The notes under the pieces are model-generated. The model saw nothing but the letters and a program-made list of their open reading frames with translations. It searched no databases and was not told where the DNA came from. The position numbers and the translations under genes are program-made. Positions 1 through 7,805 of a stretch of 64,000 nucleotides of DNA are shown piece by piece. Source of the stretch: Nisaea sediminum (lineage in GTDB: Bacteria; Pseudomonadota; Alphaproteobacteria; Thalassobaculales; Thalassobaculaceae). The stretch spans positions 1 through 64,000 of the forward strand of contig NZ_JACZCQ010000015.1 in the NCBI RefSeq assembly GCF_014904705.1, written 5' to 3'. Every line of letters begins with the position of its first letter. The first letter of the stretch is position 1.

Positions 1-1251
1 CCCCAGAACGACATGGCTCCGACCCGCCTCCTGGGGGATGCCTCCCGGCGGAGGCCCCCCCCCGCGGGTGCGGCGGCGGCCGCGGAACACCACCAGGCCG
101 TTGTCGGCGCCCGTGGTGTAGTCGACCTGGAACATGATCAGGACGCGGTCCACGATCACATATCCCTTGCGGAAGTCGCCGTAGGTGACGGGGAAAGTGT
201 TGGCCGCGATGTCCGGCAGGTCGGGCATCTCGGCATAGGGCGAATCCAGAATGGTGTTCGGCTTTCCGGCGGCCAGGCCCGACTGCCAGAGATAGTTGTT
301 GTCGGAGCCCTTCAGCTTGCGGATCGCGCCGAGTGTCTTCCTGTTCAGACCCCAAGTGGCGTTCCGGCTGTAACCGGTCTTGAGGTCGTAGCACATCGTG
401 ATAAGACCGTCGGCCGTGATCTGGGACGCGTGTCCGCCGGCGGTGAATGCAATGTCGGCGTTCGTGAGGATACCCTCGGCCTGATTGCTGCCGCCGGTGC
501 CGGAAATGTACTCCGCGCCTTCCTTCACCGAGAACTGCTCCACGGCGTCTTCCCGGAGCTCGGCCAGCAGATCGTAGTCCTGATCCTCGAGCATCTGCTG
601 CGCGATCTCGACGCGCGCGAAGAGCTCCGGCGCGTTGACCTCGAACATGCCGTAGCTCGGATCTCCGGTGTTGTTCCGCTGTTGGGTTTCACCCACACGC
701 GTCGCGGATCCGTTACCGGTCTTCCGCGGCTGCTTCAGGCTGGACCCGCCGATGGTCCGAACCGTTGCCAGAGCCCGCATAGGAGTGGTCTCGATCAGGT
801 CCTTGATGATCTCCTTCTGGAGGTCCGGCGGCGCCGCGAGATAGCCGGCCCCACTGTCATCGCTCTTCGTCAGCGCGTTCTTGCGCTTCTTCAGGGCCTC
901 CCGGTCTTCCGGCGAGCGGTCATCATCCGGACGGCGAATTGCGCGGTCGAATGCCGCGCGATACTCCGCGTCGGCGTTGTCGTTCGCACCGCCCGGCATG
1001 CCGGGCCGGTTGGCCGCGGCTTCGATACGATCCATCTGTTCCTGAAAATCCTTGATTGCCTTGGCATTTGCCTCGGCAAGCGTAATCGCCTGGTTCAGAC
1101 CTTCGTGCTTGTTGAGCGTCTCGTTGATGCGCTCGAGTTTCTCTTCGAGAAGCGCGTCCCGGCGCTTCTCGTTCGCGTCGTTGGCCGCGTGCAGTTCCTT
1201 GACCGCAGATTCGACCTCCTGGATGACTTCCTTCGGTGCTTTATCGGGCAT
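1..1251 (-). CDS. HK97-family major capsid protein, partial (C-terminus beyond window)
   Basis: About 417 codons are visible from the ATG at 1251, and the gene runs off the left edge. The first ~110 residues are charged and predicted helical, like the scaffold-like delta domain of HK97 capsids. The mature fold follows, with hallmarks such as SDDSGAGYLAAP at the domain boundary and a tail region containing YGDFRKGYVIVDR and MFQVDYTTG. It forms the icosahedral shell after cleavage by the neighbouring protease. It directly follows the ClpP-like gene, the usual portal-protease-capsid order. The last ~20 residues before the edge, after a run of nine C at 55-63, look unlike the family; a one-base shift gives a more family-like tail. 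The family call is firm, the exact end is not. Confidence 0.9.
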   Translation of the reverse strand, partial: MPDKAPKEVIQEVESAVKELHAANDANEKRRDALLEEKLERINETLNKHEGLNQAITLAEANAKAIKDFQEQMDRIEAAANRPGMPGGANDNADAEYRAAFDRAIRRPDDDRSPEDREALKKRKNALTKSDDSGAGYLAAPPDLQKEIIKDLIETTPMRALATVRTIGGSSLKQPRKTGNGSATRVGETQQRNNTGDPSYGMFEVNAPELFARVEIAQQMLEDQDYDLLAELREDAVEQFSVKEGAEYISGTGGSNQAEGILTNADIAFTAGGHASQITADGLITMCYDLKTGYSRNATWGLNRKTLGAIRKLKGSDNNYLWQSGLAAGKPNTILDSPYAEMPDLPDIAANTFPVTYGDFRKGYVIVDRVLIMFQVDYTTGADNGLVVFRGRRRTRGGGPPPGGIPQEAGRSHVVLG

Positions 1252-1259
1252 TTCAAACC

Positions 1260-2180
1260 TCACTTGTTGAGCGTGGATCGGATGGTTGCAGCCAGCTGAG
1301 AAAGCCCTTCAAGGGCCTCTTGATCCTCTCCCTCGTCACGCAGGGTGTCGGTCGGCTGTTGGCCCGCACCGTCACGATGCGGGCCGGTGATGCGCATGAC
1401 GGCGGACGCGAGCCGCTTCGCATGCGCGTTGGAGAAACCTTCCCCCTCTCGGAGAAGGCGCTCGATTTCACGGACGGCAGGATCCGATGCCCCTTCGGGC
1501 AGGAGTTCCTTGGGTGTCCGCTGAAAATAGGCGAGGAGGGCAGAGCCCGCGGCGGCCTTGGCCTTCTTTTTCGAAGGCACGAGGACGTCGGCAAATCCGT
1601 GATCTACGGCGTCCTTGCCCTTGAACCAGGTCTCGGCGGCAACCCACGCCTCGAGTTCTCCGCGGTCCTGTTCCGTGCGAGCCTCGTAAGTGTCGATGAT
1701 CGCGGATTCCAACGTGTCGAGAATATCCGCCTCGAGCCGCATGGTATCGGAATCACCAATGACGCCAGACCACGGCTTGTGGATCATGATATGTGCGCTT
1801 TCGGCGATCCTGATCTCGTCGCCGGCCATAGCAATTACGGACGCGATAGAGGCGGCCAGGCTGTCGATGTGGACAATCACCTTGGCCTTGTGGCGAGCCA
1901 GCGCGTTGTAGATCGCGATACCGCCGAAAACGAGCCCGCCCGGGCTATTGATCCGGACATTGATCGTTTCAACGTCGAGCGCGGCGATTTCCTTCGCCAG
2001 CACCTCCGCGTCAACGCCGCCCCACCAGCCGCCGATATCGCCATAGATGTAGATTTCAGCGGAGTTTTCATCCTGCTCACCCTCGGCAAGCCGAATGATG
2101 CCCGGCCCGAGCGCTGCAGGCGCACGGTTTGCCGCCCGCCCCGCCATTGCCGGGGCGACTTCGATAAGTCGTTTCGCCAT
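1260..2180 (-). CDS. ClpP-like prophage head maturation protease (S14 family)
   Basis: A 306-residue serine peptidase that probably trims the capsid delta domain during prohead maturation. The ClpP fold shows in INSPGGLVFGGIAIYNAL (about residues 65-82). The nucleophile region is SLAASIASVIAMAGDEI, and MIHKPW carries the catalytic His. The C-terminal third is a low-similarity tail. The ATG at 2180 is chosen because AGGAAAA lies just upstream; an open frame continues to 2315 but overlaps the portal gene. It sits 8 bases before the capsid gene and 13 bases after portal, so the three are almost certainly co-transcribed. Family assignment is strong; the role in capsid maturation is inferred from position. 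Confidence 0.9.
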   Translation of the reverse strand: MAKRLIEVAPAMAGRAANRAPAALGPGIIRLAEGEQDENSAEIYIYGDIGGWWGGVDAEVLAKEIAALDVETINVRINSPGGLVFGGIAIYNALARHKAKVIVHIDSLAASIASVIAMAGDEIRIAESAHIMIHKPWSGVIGDSDTMRLEADILDTLESAIIDTYEARTEQDRGELEAWVAAETWFKGKDAVDHGFADVLVPSKKKAKAAAGSALLAYFQRTPKELLPEGASDPAVREIERLLREGEGFSNAHAKRLASAVMRITGPHRDGAGQQPTDTLRDEGEDQEALEGLSQLAATIRSTLNK

Positions 2181-2193
2181 AGCTTTTTCCTGA

Positions 2194-3444
2194 TCAGTTA
2201 GGGGAGGGCCGCCGCGGCGGCTCAACGCCCGGATCCTCGCCGCCGCTAAGGCTCTTGGAGCCTTTTTCGACTGCCATAGTGTTCGACGGAACCCGGTAGA
2301 TGCTTCCTTCGTCATAGGGGTTGCGATCGAGCAGTTCCCGAACTTCGTTCGAGTTGATGGCGCCCATGGACCAGATCTTCCAGAGGAACTCGGCGCGGTC
2401 CTTCGCTGCGCCCCGCATCAGGCCGTCGGCGTTGAACTTTGTGTAGAAGCCCGCCTGCCGGTCTTCTTTGGTCAGAAGATTCACGTCAGCCGACTGCTCG
2501 ATGCGTTCGTAATGCGGCGCCAAACCGTGAACGACATGTGCTATGAACATCTGTTCCGCCGACGCATAGGTTGCGGTCTTTTCTGTGACCCCTATCATCA
2601 TCGGAATCACCCCCAGTCCCCGAGCCACCTCCTCGACCTGAAACCTCCGGGTCTCAAGGTGTTGAGCATCGACACCCGACATTGACTGTTGCAGCCACTT
2701 TGCCGCGTGATCGAGTACCAGAGGCGCACCGCGGTTTGGACCGCTGATGCTCTTCTTGATCCAGGCCTCGAGCTTCTTGTGCTGCTCTTCGTCAAGCGTA
2801 CCGTCGACGGAATATGTCCCGGACGCCCATGCGCCGTTTGCATGCAGATCGGCGTGCGCGGCCTCGGTCGCGAGTGAAAGCCCAATTGCCTCACGGGCCA
2901 ACTTGACCGCGTCCATTCCGAGCCAGCTATTCCAGGACGGCCCGCGGATATGCCAGATGGCCTCCTGCGGAAATTCTTCCTGTTTGCCGTCCGCGCCTTG
3001 AACCAGATATCGCAGGCGCCCTGAGACCTCGCGTTTCACCGTCACATTGCCGGGCTCTAACGGAATTAGTTCCATCAGTTTCCGATTGACGACGTTTTTG
3101 AACGAGTAGTGGTTTCCCGCCAGCAGCAGGTGCAACATGATCGTTTCACGGTACTCAAAGCTGGTCTGCCACTCGTTCGGGCGCCGGTGCAGCAGGTCAA
3201 AAACCGGATGGCCTGTCGCTTCTTTCCGCTCGTCGCCGCTTTTCTGAAACAGCTTGAACGGAACCTGCGCAACGCCGTTGCTGAGAACCCGGACACACGC
3301 CAGAACCGCCATTGTTTGAAGGGCGGTCTCGTGTGTCACAACCTGCCCGGATCGTGCGCGGCGGATGAAATCCGGCCAGAATTCCTCCTGAAACGCCACG
3401 TTCTTGCGAGCGGGCGAAAACAGCGATGAGAAAATCCCGCGCAT
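2194..3444 (-). CDS. Phage portal protein (HK97 family)
   Basis: A 416-residue portal subunit that forms the dodecameric ring at the packaging vertex and contacts TerL. Portal-type features include THETALQTMAVLACVRVLS near residue 40, LHLLLAGNHY in the middle, and the wing/stem region with GVIPMMIGVTEKTATYAS near residue 290. A Pro/Arg-rich tail ends the protein. The ATG at 3444 overlaps the TGA of the upstream 60-residue gene as TGATG, which indicates translational coupling. Length and order (TerL, small membrane protein, portal, protease, capsid) match HK97-like prophages. Confidence 0.92.
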   Translation of the reverse strand: MRGIFSSLFSPARKNVAFQEEFWPDFIRRARSGQVVTHETALQTMAVLACVRVLSNGVAQVPFKLFQKSGDERKEATGHPVFDLLHRRPNEWQTSFEYRETIMLHLLLAGNHYSFKNVVNRKLMELIPLEPGNVTVKREVSGRLRYLVQGADGKQEEFPQEAIWHIRGPSWNSWLGMDAVKLAREAIGLSLATEAAHADLHANGAWASGTYSVDGTLDEEQHKKLEAWIKKSISGPNRGAPLVLDHAAKWLQQSMSGVDAQHLETRRFQVEEVARGLGVIPMMIGVTEKTATYASAEQMFIAHVVHGLAPHYERIEQSADVNLLTKEDRQAGFYTKFNADGLMRGAAKDRAEFLWKIWSMGAINSNEVRELLDRNPYDEGSIYRVPSNTMAVEKGSKSLSGGEDPGVEPPRRPSPN

Positions 3445-3626
3445 CAGCTTGTCCGGCCGACCGAACCGAATAGGCCAAGGCCGGCCGCAAGTGCCCCGCC
3501 AACGATCCAACCGGCCGGCGCAAGGAGCTGCCAGGCGCCGAATGCGATCGCCGCGGCGCCTCCGAATACCAGAACGACGTCAAGAGCCCGCCCGGCCATC
3601 GAACCGTATCCGCTTTGCTCGTTCAT
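3444..3626 (-). CDS. Small hydrophobic membrane protein of the head gene cluster
   Basis: A 60-residue protein with a short polar N-terminus and two hydrophobic stretches (VVLVFGGAAAIAFGAWQLLA and IVGGALAAGLGLFG), so probably two membrane passes. It lies between TerL and portal with a start overlapping the TerL stop and a stop overlapping the portal start. Small hydrophobic genes at this position recur in alphaproteobacterial prophages; I know of no assigned function. Confidence 0.7.
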   Translation of the reverse strand: MNEQSGYGSMAGRALDVVLVFGGAAAIAFGAWQLLAPAGWIVGGALAAGLGLFGSVGRTS

Positions 3627-5290
3627 CAGTCCTCACTATCCCAGAATGACCGGCCGCCGCGGGGCTCCGGGTTCATGCTCATGAGTGCGACCGCGTTGAA
3701 AGTCGCCATCAGAGGGTCGACCTTTCCCGCGCCGGATTTCTGTTTCGTGATCAGGATGGCGTTACCTTTCGGCTCCTGCCGCGCATTGCCGACGCACCAG
3801 TTCATCATTCGCATGCCGGCATGGAGCATGCCGCCGGCAGCGAGTTTCCGTTCCGTGGTCTTGATGGCTCCGGAAAGCTTCCAGCCTTGCGGAATTCCAA
3901 CAATCTGCTTTTCGTCAAGGCCCAGATCCTCGAGCGCGTCGAGAATTGCCCCGATGCCGGCGGGGTCAACCCCGACCTCCGCCAGCTTTCCGGAGTCCTT
4001 CACCAGCGCAACGAGGTCGACAACGTCGGCCACGTCATCGCCGACCGCCTTAACGATGGTCAGGTCTCCGTCCTTCTCGAAGTCCTTGTAGCGCGGCGCT
4101 TCTCGCTGCCTTCGCTTGAGCGCCGATGGGTGGGCCCACGCATGGTTCCAGGCGAGCCAGTCGTTCGTCACGGCGCACCGGCCCAAGATGCAGAGACCTA
4201 AGAGGTCGTCCAGGCCGCCGCCGTCAATTCCGACCGTAATTACCCGGGCCCGCCGGATGATTTCGGTCAAAGTCAAACTCTGGTTTGCCGAGGCCTCCCA
4301 GAATTCCGCGCCGGGCCAGCGGTCCGACTGAAGCCCAAGCCCAATCTCGACATTCAGATGCTTGGCGAGAAAGACGCGGAGTTCTTCCTCCCCGTCGTTC
4401 TGAGCCTTGGCGAGTTCCCGCTCAAGAAAGGCCGTATCGACCGAAACGCCGAGGTTCGGGTTTGTGATCCCGAAATTCGCGGGGTCCAGGTGTGCGTCCG
4501 AGTCCAGCATCGCCTGCGGAAACTCGTAGATCACCGGCAAGCTGACCGGATCATCGATTTTCCCGTCCCGGACGTTACGGTGATAATCGAGCTTCTGCTT
4601 GAACACGCCCGCCGGCGGATCGTCCGACTGCGTCGACAGAAACATCAGGAAGCCTTCGGGCCGGGACGCCAGCCCGCCGGTTGCCTCTCTGAGCATCTTC
4701 GCCGCGGCGGCACGCTTGCCGAAGAGCCACAACTCGTCAACCAGGACGCCCGTTGCTTTCTTCCCGGAAACCGTCTCGCTGTCCGCTGCTACAACCTTCA
4801 ACTGTGTCCCGGTTTGCCGGTGCGTGATCGTCCTGATGTGATCCTGCACGTGCATGATTTCGGCGAGCTCTTCATCGAGCGCCACCATGCCGCTTGCCGG
4901 GCTGAATGCGTTGTCCGCGACTTCCTTTGTCGGCGCCAGTATCAGGAACTCGGCGAACATTCGCCAATTGCGAATGATGGCCGTCATCATGATGCCGGCC
5001 GCCAGGGTCGACTTGATGTTCTTCTTCGAGACCAGGAGGAAGAACTCTTGGATCTTGCGTCGACCGGTCTCTGCGTCGTACGCCCCGAAAATCGCCGCTA
5101 CCAGGTCAAACACCCAAGGCTTGCACGCTTCACCGAAAGTCGGCTGCCCGGGGGCGTCGGCGATCCTCAGGGACTTGAACACCTTGAGCGCCTCTTCCGC
5201 CTCGTTCGGGAAAAGCGGCTCAATTGGAACGAGCGAACGCCCCTCCCGGATCCTCGTTTCCCAATCGGGGCAGGCCGTGGACCACTTCAC
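3626..5290 (-). CDS. Terminase large subunit
   Basis: The 554-residue packaging motor and headful/cos nuclease. The N-terminal ATPase shows a Walker A-like KKNIKSTLAAG near residue 89 and a Walker B at TGVLVDELWLFG near residue 182. The C-terminal nuclease contains the acidic patch ITVGIDGGGLDDLLGL near residue 350 and GVDPAGIGAILDAL near 455. The GTG start at 5290 overlaps the TerS TGA (GTGA), typical of coupled TerS-TerL translation. The length is normal for this Terminase_1-like family. Confidence 0.93.
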   Translation of the reverse strand: MKWSTACPDWETRIREGRSLVPIEPLFPNEAEEALKVFKSLRIADAPGQPTFGEACKPWVFDLVAAIFGAYDAETGRRKIQEFFLLVSKKNIKSTLAAGIMMTAIIRNWRMFAEFLILAPTKEVADNAFSPASGMVALDEELAEIMHVQDHIRTITHRQTGTQLKVVAADSETVSGKKATGVLVDELWLFGKRAAAAKMLREATGGLASRPEGFLMFLSTQSDDPPAGVFKQKLDYHRNVRDGKIDDPVSLPVIYEFPQAMLDSDAHLDPANFGITNPNLGVSVDTAFLERELAKAQNDGEEELRVFLAKHLNVEIGLGLQSDRWPGAEFWEASANQSLTLTEIIRRARVITVGIDGGGLDDLLGLCILGRCAVTNDWLAWNHAWAHPSALKRRQREAPRYKDFEKDGDLTIVKAVGDDVADVVDLVALVKDSGKLAEVGVDPAGIGAILDALEDLGLDEKQIVGIPQGWKLSGAIKTTERKLAAGGMLHAGMRMMNWCVGNARQEPKGNAILITKQKSGAGKVDPLMATFNAVALMSMNPEPRGGRSFWDSED

Positions 5291-5676
5291 CCGGTGTTAT
5301 CCACGACTTTGCGGAGCCCCGGCGGGCCGGCGGGAACGGCAAAACGTCCGGAACTGGACGCCGCGTTCGCCCTGTCCGCGGCCTGTTGTTTCTTGCCCGG
5401 CTTGTTGTCCGCCGTACGGGTATGGACGAAAGGTGCCGCGGCGATCGCCGCCCGCATTTTCTGGTCCGCGTTCGCGCTCGGGTCGTTGATGACCTTAATC
5501 AGGTAGTCGACAGGCATCAGCTGCTCGTCGGTCGCTTCCGTTTCCGGCGCAGCCGTCGGCTTCTCCGAAGGCTTGTTTGGCTTGGTCGATTTCGCCTTCT
5601 TCGCAGCTTTCTTTTCCGGCGAGGTGCGGGAGCCTTTGGGGCGCCCGGCCCCCGGCCTGTAACCGCCTCTAGCCAT
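5287..5676 (-). CDS. Phage terminase small subunit
   Basis: A 129-residue basic protein beginning MARGGYRPGAGRPKGSR, the N-terminal signature of many TerS proteins that precede Terminase_1 large subunits. A Lys/Ala-rich linker follows, then a helical region (LIKVINDPSANADQKMRAAI) that would form the oligomerisation core. It recognises the packaging site and recruits TerL. ATG 5676 is preceded by GAGGGG; a GTG at 5688 is an alternative. Immediately upstream lie two perfect palindromes that could be its binding site. Confidence 0.8.
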   Translation of the reverse strand: MARGGYRPGAGRPKGSRTSPEKKAAKKAKSTKPNKPSEKPTAAPETEATDEQLMPVDYLIKVINDPSANADQKMRAAIAAAPFVHTRTADNKPGKKQQAADRANAASSSGRFAVPAGPPGLRKVVDNTG

Positions 5677-5695
5677 TGAAGTTTTCACCCCTCGG

Positions 5696-5746
5696 TTTGA
5701 TTTCCGGAAATCAAAGAAAAAATCAAACGCAGAAATTTTTTCTGCG
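5696..5746. promoter_or_regulatory. Two perfect palindromes upstream of terS (possible cos/TerS site or operator)
   Basis: Positions 5696-5715 form a perfect 20-bp palindrome (TTTGATTTCCGGAAATCAAA). Positions 5728-5746 form an 8-bp inverted repeat with a TTT centre (CGCAGAAA-TTT-TTTCTGCG). Both lie in the 122-base gap between the HNH stop and the TerS start. In cos phages with an HNH protein, the cohesive-end site commonly lies here. Operator or RNA hairpin functions are equally possible from sequence alone. Confidence 0.5.
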
Positions 5747-5798
5747 CGTGAGACCCCTAGCGGTAACGACCCCCAAAAACCGTAGAGATTTACCCCCC

Positions 5799-6128
5799 TT
5801 ACCCCTTCATCCGGGCCGCGCGGGCCTTGATGGTCTTCCTCGTGTGGCAGCGCCCGCAGCGCAGCATCACGTTTGCCTTGTCGAGCGGAGCGCCGCCGTC
5901 CTTCAGTTCAACGATGTGATCGCCGAACACCCGGACTCGACCGCCCGCCTCGTCAAGTGTCCGCCCGCATTCCTCGCACTTCCGGCCGCGCTCGCGGATG
6001 ATCGCGGCCATCAGCCGCCGCCATTCCGGCGACGCGTAGAAAGGATCCGCCTTCTTGGGCTCCGGAGCGGCGGTACGGCGAAGGTCGCGCGTTGTTACCC
6101 GCTCCCGAAGCCGAGCGAGCCGGCTCAC
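5799..6128 (-). CDS. HNH endonuclease
   Basis: A 109-residue HNH protein. The beta-beta-alpha metal core is visible: CEECG near residue 60, DHIVELKDGG (the HNH His) near 77, and NVMLRCGRCHTRKT near 94, so four Cys form a structural zinc site. In cos phages an HNH protein next to TerS stimulates specific cleavage by the terminase. The GTG start overlaps the TGA of the upstream gene (GTGA). The catalytic call is strong; the packaging role is by context. Confidence 0.88.
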   Translation of the reverse strand: MSRLARLRERVTTRDLRRTAAPEPKKADPFYASPEWRRLMAAIIRERGRKCEECGRTLDEAGGRVRVFGDHIVELKDGGAPLDKANVMLRCGRCHTRKTIKARAARMKG

Positions 6129-6460
6129 AGGCGCGTGTCGCCGTCGCCCTCCGGCTCCGGAACGTCATCGCGGGAAAGCCCGGCAGCCGGAACCGGCAGC
6201 CCGGCCCGGATCAAGCGTTTGATCTCCTCGATGTCTTCTTTCGTGACGAAACCTTCGATTTCGAGCAGTTCGGCGACTTCGGCGTTGAAGAACGGCGCCA
6301 AACTGTTGCCGGCGACCTCGAGGTCGAGCGTCTCGCCGTCCCGGTCGACAGGATGGATATCGAACCGCACCTCGCCGCCCGGGCCGCGCTGTAACCGCAG
6401 GCGATGGTCAATGCAGCCGTTGCGCTCGGCATCGGTCAGATAGGTCTCGAAGGTCTTCAT
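6125..6460 (-). CDS. Hypothetical phage protein
   Basis: A 111-residue acidic protein of unknown function. It appears to have a beta-rich N-terminal half (CIDHRLRLQRGPGGEVRFDI) followed by helices (FFNAEVAELLEIEGFVTKED) and a polar tail. ATG 6460 has an AGGA sequence about 8 bases upstream. It overlaps the HNH start, so the two are translationally linked. No recognised domain. Confidence 0.65.
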   Translation of the reverse strand: MKTFETYLTDAERNGCIDHRLRLQRGPGGEVRFDIHPVDRDGETLDLEVAGNSLAPFFNAEVAELLEIEGFVTKEDIEEIKRLIRAGLPVPAAGLSRDDVPEPEGDGDTRL

Positions 6461-6477
6461 GGCGTGTCCTTTCGCGC

Positions 6478-6657
6478 CTATGCCGCCGTGTCAACCAGCA
6501 GCGTTTCCATCACCGTTTCGATAAACGCCTGTGCTTGCGGCCCGACGAGCGCGTTGCCGTAGCCTCTGAGCATCCCCGCGCGGGACTTTCCTTCATAGGG
6601 GCTGCCCGATCCCAGGCGGAAGTCAGCCCCATCAACCAGCGGCTGTGAGCCGGGCCC
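6478..6657 (-). pseudogene. Fragment of a second phage cytosine methyltransferase (C-terminus only)
   Basis: About 60 codons match the last part of the full methyltransferase at 10122-11156. PLVDGADFRLGSGSPYEGK and MLRGYGNALVGPQAQAFIE correspond to PLVNGSAFKLGSGSPFEGK and MLRGYGNALDSEQAQAFIE. Nothing upstream resembles the catalytic domain, so this is a truncated duplicate or a remnant of recombination. The alternative frame also keeps the PAHSRWLMGL motif found in the alternative frame of the full gene. Confidence 0.75.
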
Positions 6658-6730
6658 TCCGGAGGGAAGGCGGGGCCGGTTATCCGTTGAGCGGTGCCGC
6701 CGCTCGGCTTTGGGTGCGCTAACACCCGGG

Positions 6731-6746
6731 CCCCCGCCGGCGGGGG
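6731..6746. repeat. 16-bp GC palindrome
   Basis: CCCCCGCCGGCGGGGG is a perfect self-complementary block between the methyltransferase fragment and the tRNA-like element. The 6658-6787 interval contains other short hairpins, such as GGGTG-N6-CACCC. I see no gene in it; it may be a processing or recombination scar. Confidence 0.45.
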
Positions 6747-6787
6747 ATTCTATAGGGGGGATACGCGCGAAGCGGAGGCAACCCGCG

Positions 6788-6913
6788 TTTGACCTAACGG
6801 ACGGTGTGGGATTCCAACCCACGGACCCCGCACCATTGCCGCCTGCGCCAGCGGTGAGAGGCCTTGCGTCAGGTCACCGTTCAGCCACTCCGGCAACCGT
6901 CCGCTAGGTCAAA
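6788..6913 (-). ncRNA. Degenerate tRNA-Ser-like element inside an 18-bp inverted repeat
   Basis: On the minus strand, a 7-bp acceptor stem GGACGGT/ACCGTCC (6896-6902 with 6799-6805) encloses a serine-type D arm (CCGGAGTGGCTGAACGG). A T arm GTGGG-TTGGAAT-CCCAC directly precedes the acceptor 3' strand. The T loop has G where C56 is expected, no canonical 7-nt anticodon arm can be drawn, and the body is ~105 nt, too long for a normal type II tRNA. The acceptor stem extends outward to 18 bp with one mismatch (6788-6805 against 6896-6913). No CCA is encoded. It is tRNA-derived but probably not a working tRNA. Confidence 0.5.
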
Positions 6914-6922
6914 GAAGCGAAC

Positions 6923-6958
6923 AAAAAAACCCGCCTCTGGAGCCCGGGCGGGTTTTCT
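6923..6958 (-). terminator. Rho-independent terminator of the leftward early operon
   Basis: An 8-bp stem AACCCGCC/GGCGGGTT (6928-6935 with 6947-6954) is followed on the minus strand by seven T (complement of 6923-6929). In the plus direction the T run is weaker (TTTTCTCT). It lies ~90 bases beyond the stop of the last early gene, in an AT-richer gap (6960-7047) with no gene. Confidence 0.8.
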
Positions 6959-7047
6959 CTCACACTTCGCGACAGTGCTTTTTTTGTACCGAACGACTTT
7001 ATGATGCGCAAGTTATTTTTACGCCCACAATATGTTGAAACGGCGGG

Positions 7048-7245
7048 CTACCAGGAGTGTTTCGCGACAATGTGCCGGTGATGGCAGCGCGGCTGAAGGC
7101 GGGCGATAAGAGCCTGATCGGCAAGATGACGGTCTAAAGCCTCGCGAATGACCGCCTCGCCCCACGCGTTGACGATCTCGTCAAAGAACCGATCCAACAG
7201 TATCTCATGCTTCCGAAGTGCTTCGTCCAGATCCGCGTCATTCAT
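7048..7245 (-). CDS. Hypothetical small phage protein
   Basis: A 65-residue, mostly helical acidic protein (LDEALRKHEILLDRFFDEIV) with a His-rich tail (RCHHRHIVAKH). It overlaps the end of the upstream gene by 8 bases, so it is the last gene of the leftward early operon before the terminator. No recognised domain. Confidence 0.6.
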   Translation of the reverse strand: MNDADLDEALRKHEILLDRFFDEIVNAWGEAVIREALDRHLADQALIARLQPRCHHRHIVAKHSW

Positions 7246-7795
7246 CGTTTCGCTCTTTCGGAAGCCCCCAATAGTCCGCCGCCTTGTTCAGAGCCCCCCT
7301 GAGTTCGCTCAACGCGTGCCCGCCGGAAACGCGTATGCCTTCCTTCTCGAAAGCGACCCCGGCGAAATCCCCGTGCCCGCAAACGCCGATGATCGCCGCC
7401 CGTTGCTTGGCTGTTTCCATGCGCTCAAGGATCTGGTTCACCACGGAATGGGCGAGGGCGCGGCTTTCCCCATCGCTCGGTGCGCCGCGCTCTCCGGAAA
7501 TCAGGTCCTTGTAGGCCGCCGTGACCTGCGTTCCGACCGCGAATTCATAGAGACCGCGAAAGCGTATACCGGCGGCGAACTCGCGTTCGTTGACCTGCGC
7601 CCGTTTCCGGTAGATATCGAGCGGGTGTTCGTAGTTGACCCGCGCCACCACCTCGACGTCCTTGCCCGCCTTCGGCTTGATCGCCACCGGCTGAACGCCG
7701 CCGTGGTGCTTCCGTTCCGGCGTTCCAAAGTCCTTTGTGATTGCCAGAAACTCCTGGCCCTTTTTCGGCGGCCTGCCGACATTCCGTGCCATCAT
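7238..7795 (-). CDS. Hypothetical phage protein (DUF6456-like)
   Basis: A 185-residue protein. A basic N-terminus (RNVGRPPKKG) precedes a conserved-looking segment where YRKRAQVNEREFAAGIRFRG and LYEFAVG resemble alphaproteobacterial DUF6456 proteins. The C-terminal part is helical and ends near DYWGLPKER. ATG 7795 follows a GAGGGGG site and lies 10 bases after the replication gene. The position suggests a replication or late-regulation accessory, but the function is unknown. Confidence 0.6.
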   Translation of the reverse strand: MMARNVGRPPKKGQEFLAITKDFGTPERKHHGGVQPVAIKPKAGKDVEVVARVNYEHPLDIYRKRAQVNEREFAAGIRFRGLYEFAVGTQVTAAYKDLISGERGAPSDGESRALAHSVVNQILERMETAKQRAAIIGVCGHGDFAGVAFEKEGIRVSGGHALSELRGALNKAADYWGLPKERNDE

Positions 7796-7805
7796 CGTCA
7801 CCCCC

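Noticed and set aside
13-1299. 428-codon plus-strand frame at the left edge
   Set aside because: It is antisense to a convincing HK97 capsid gene and shows no domain of its own.
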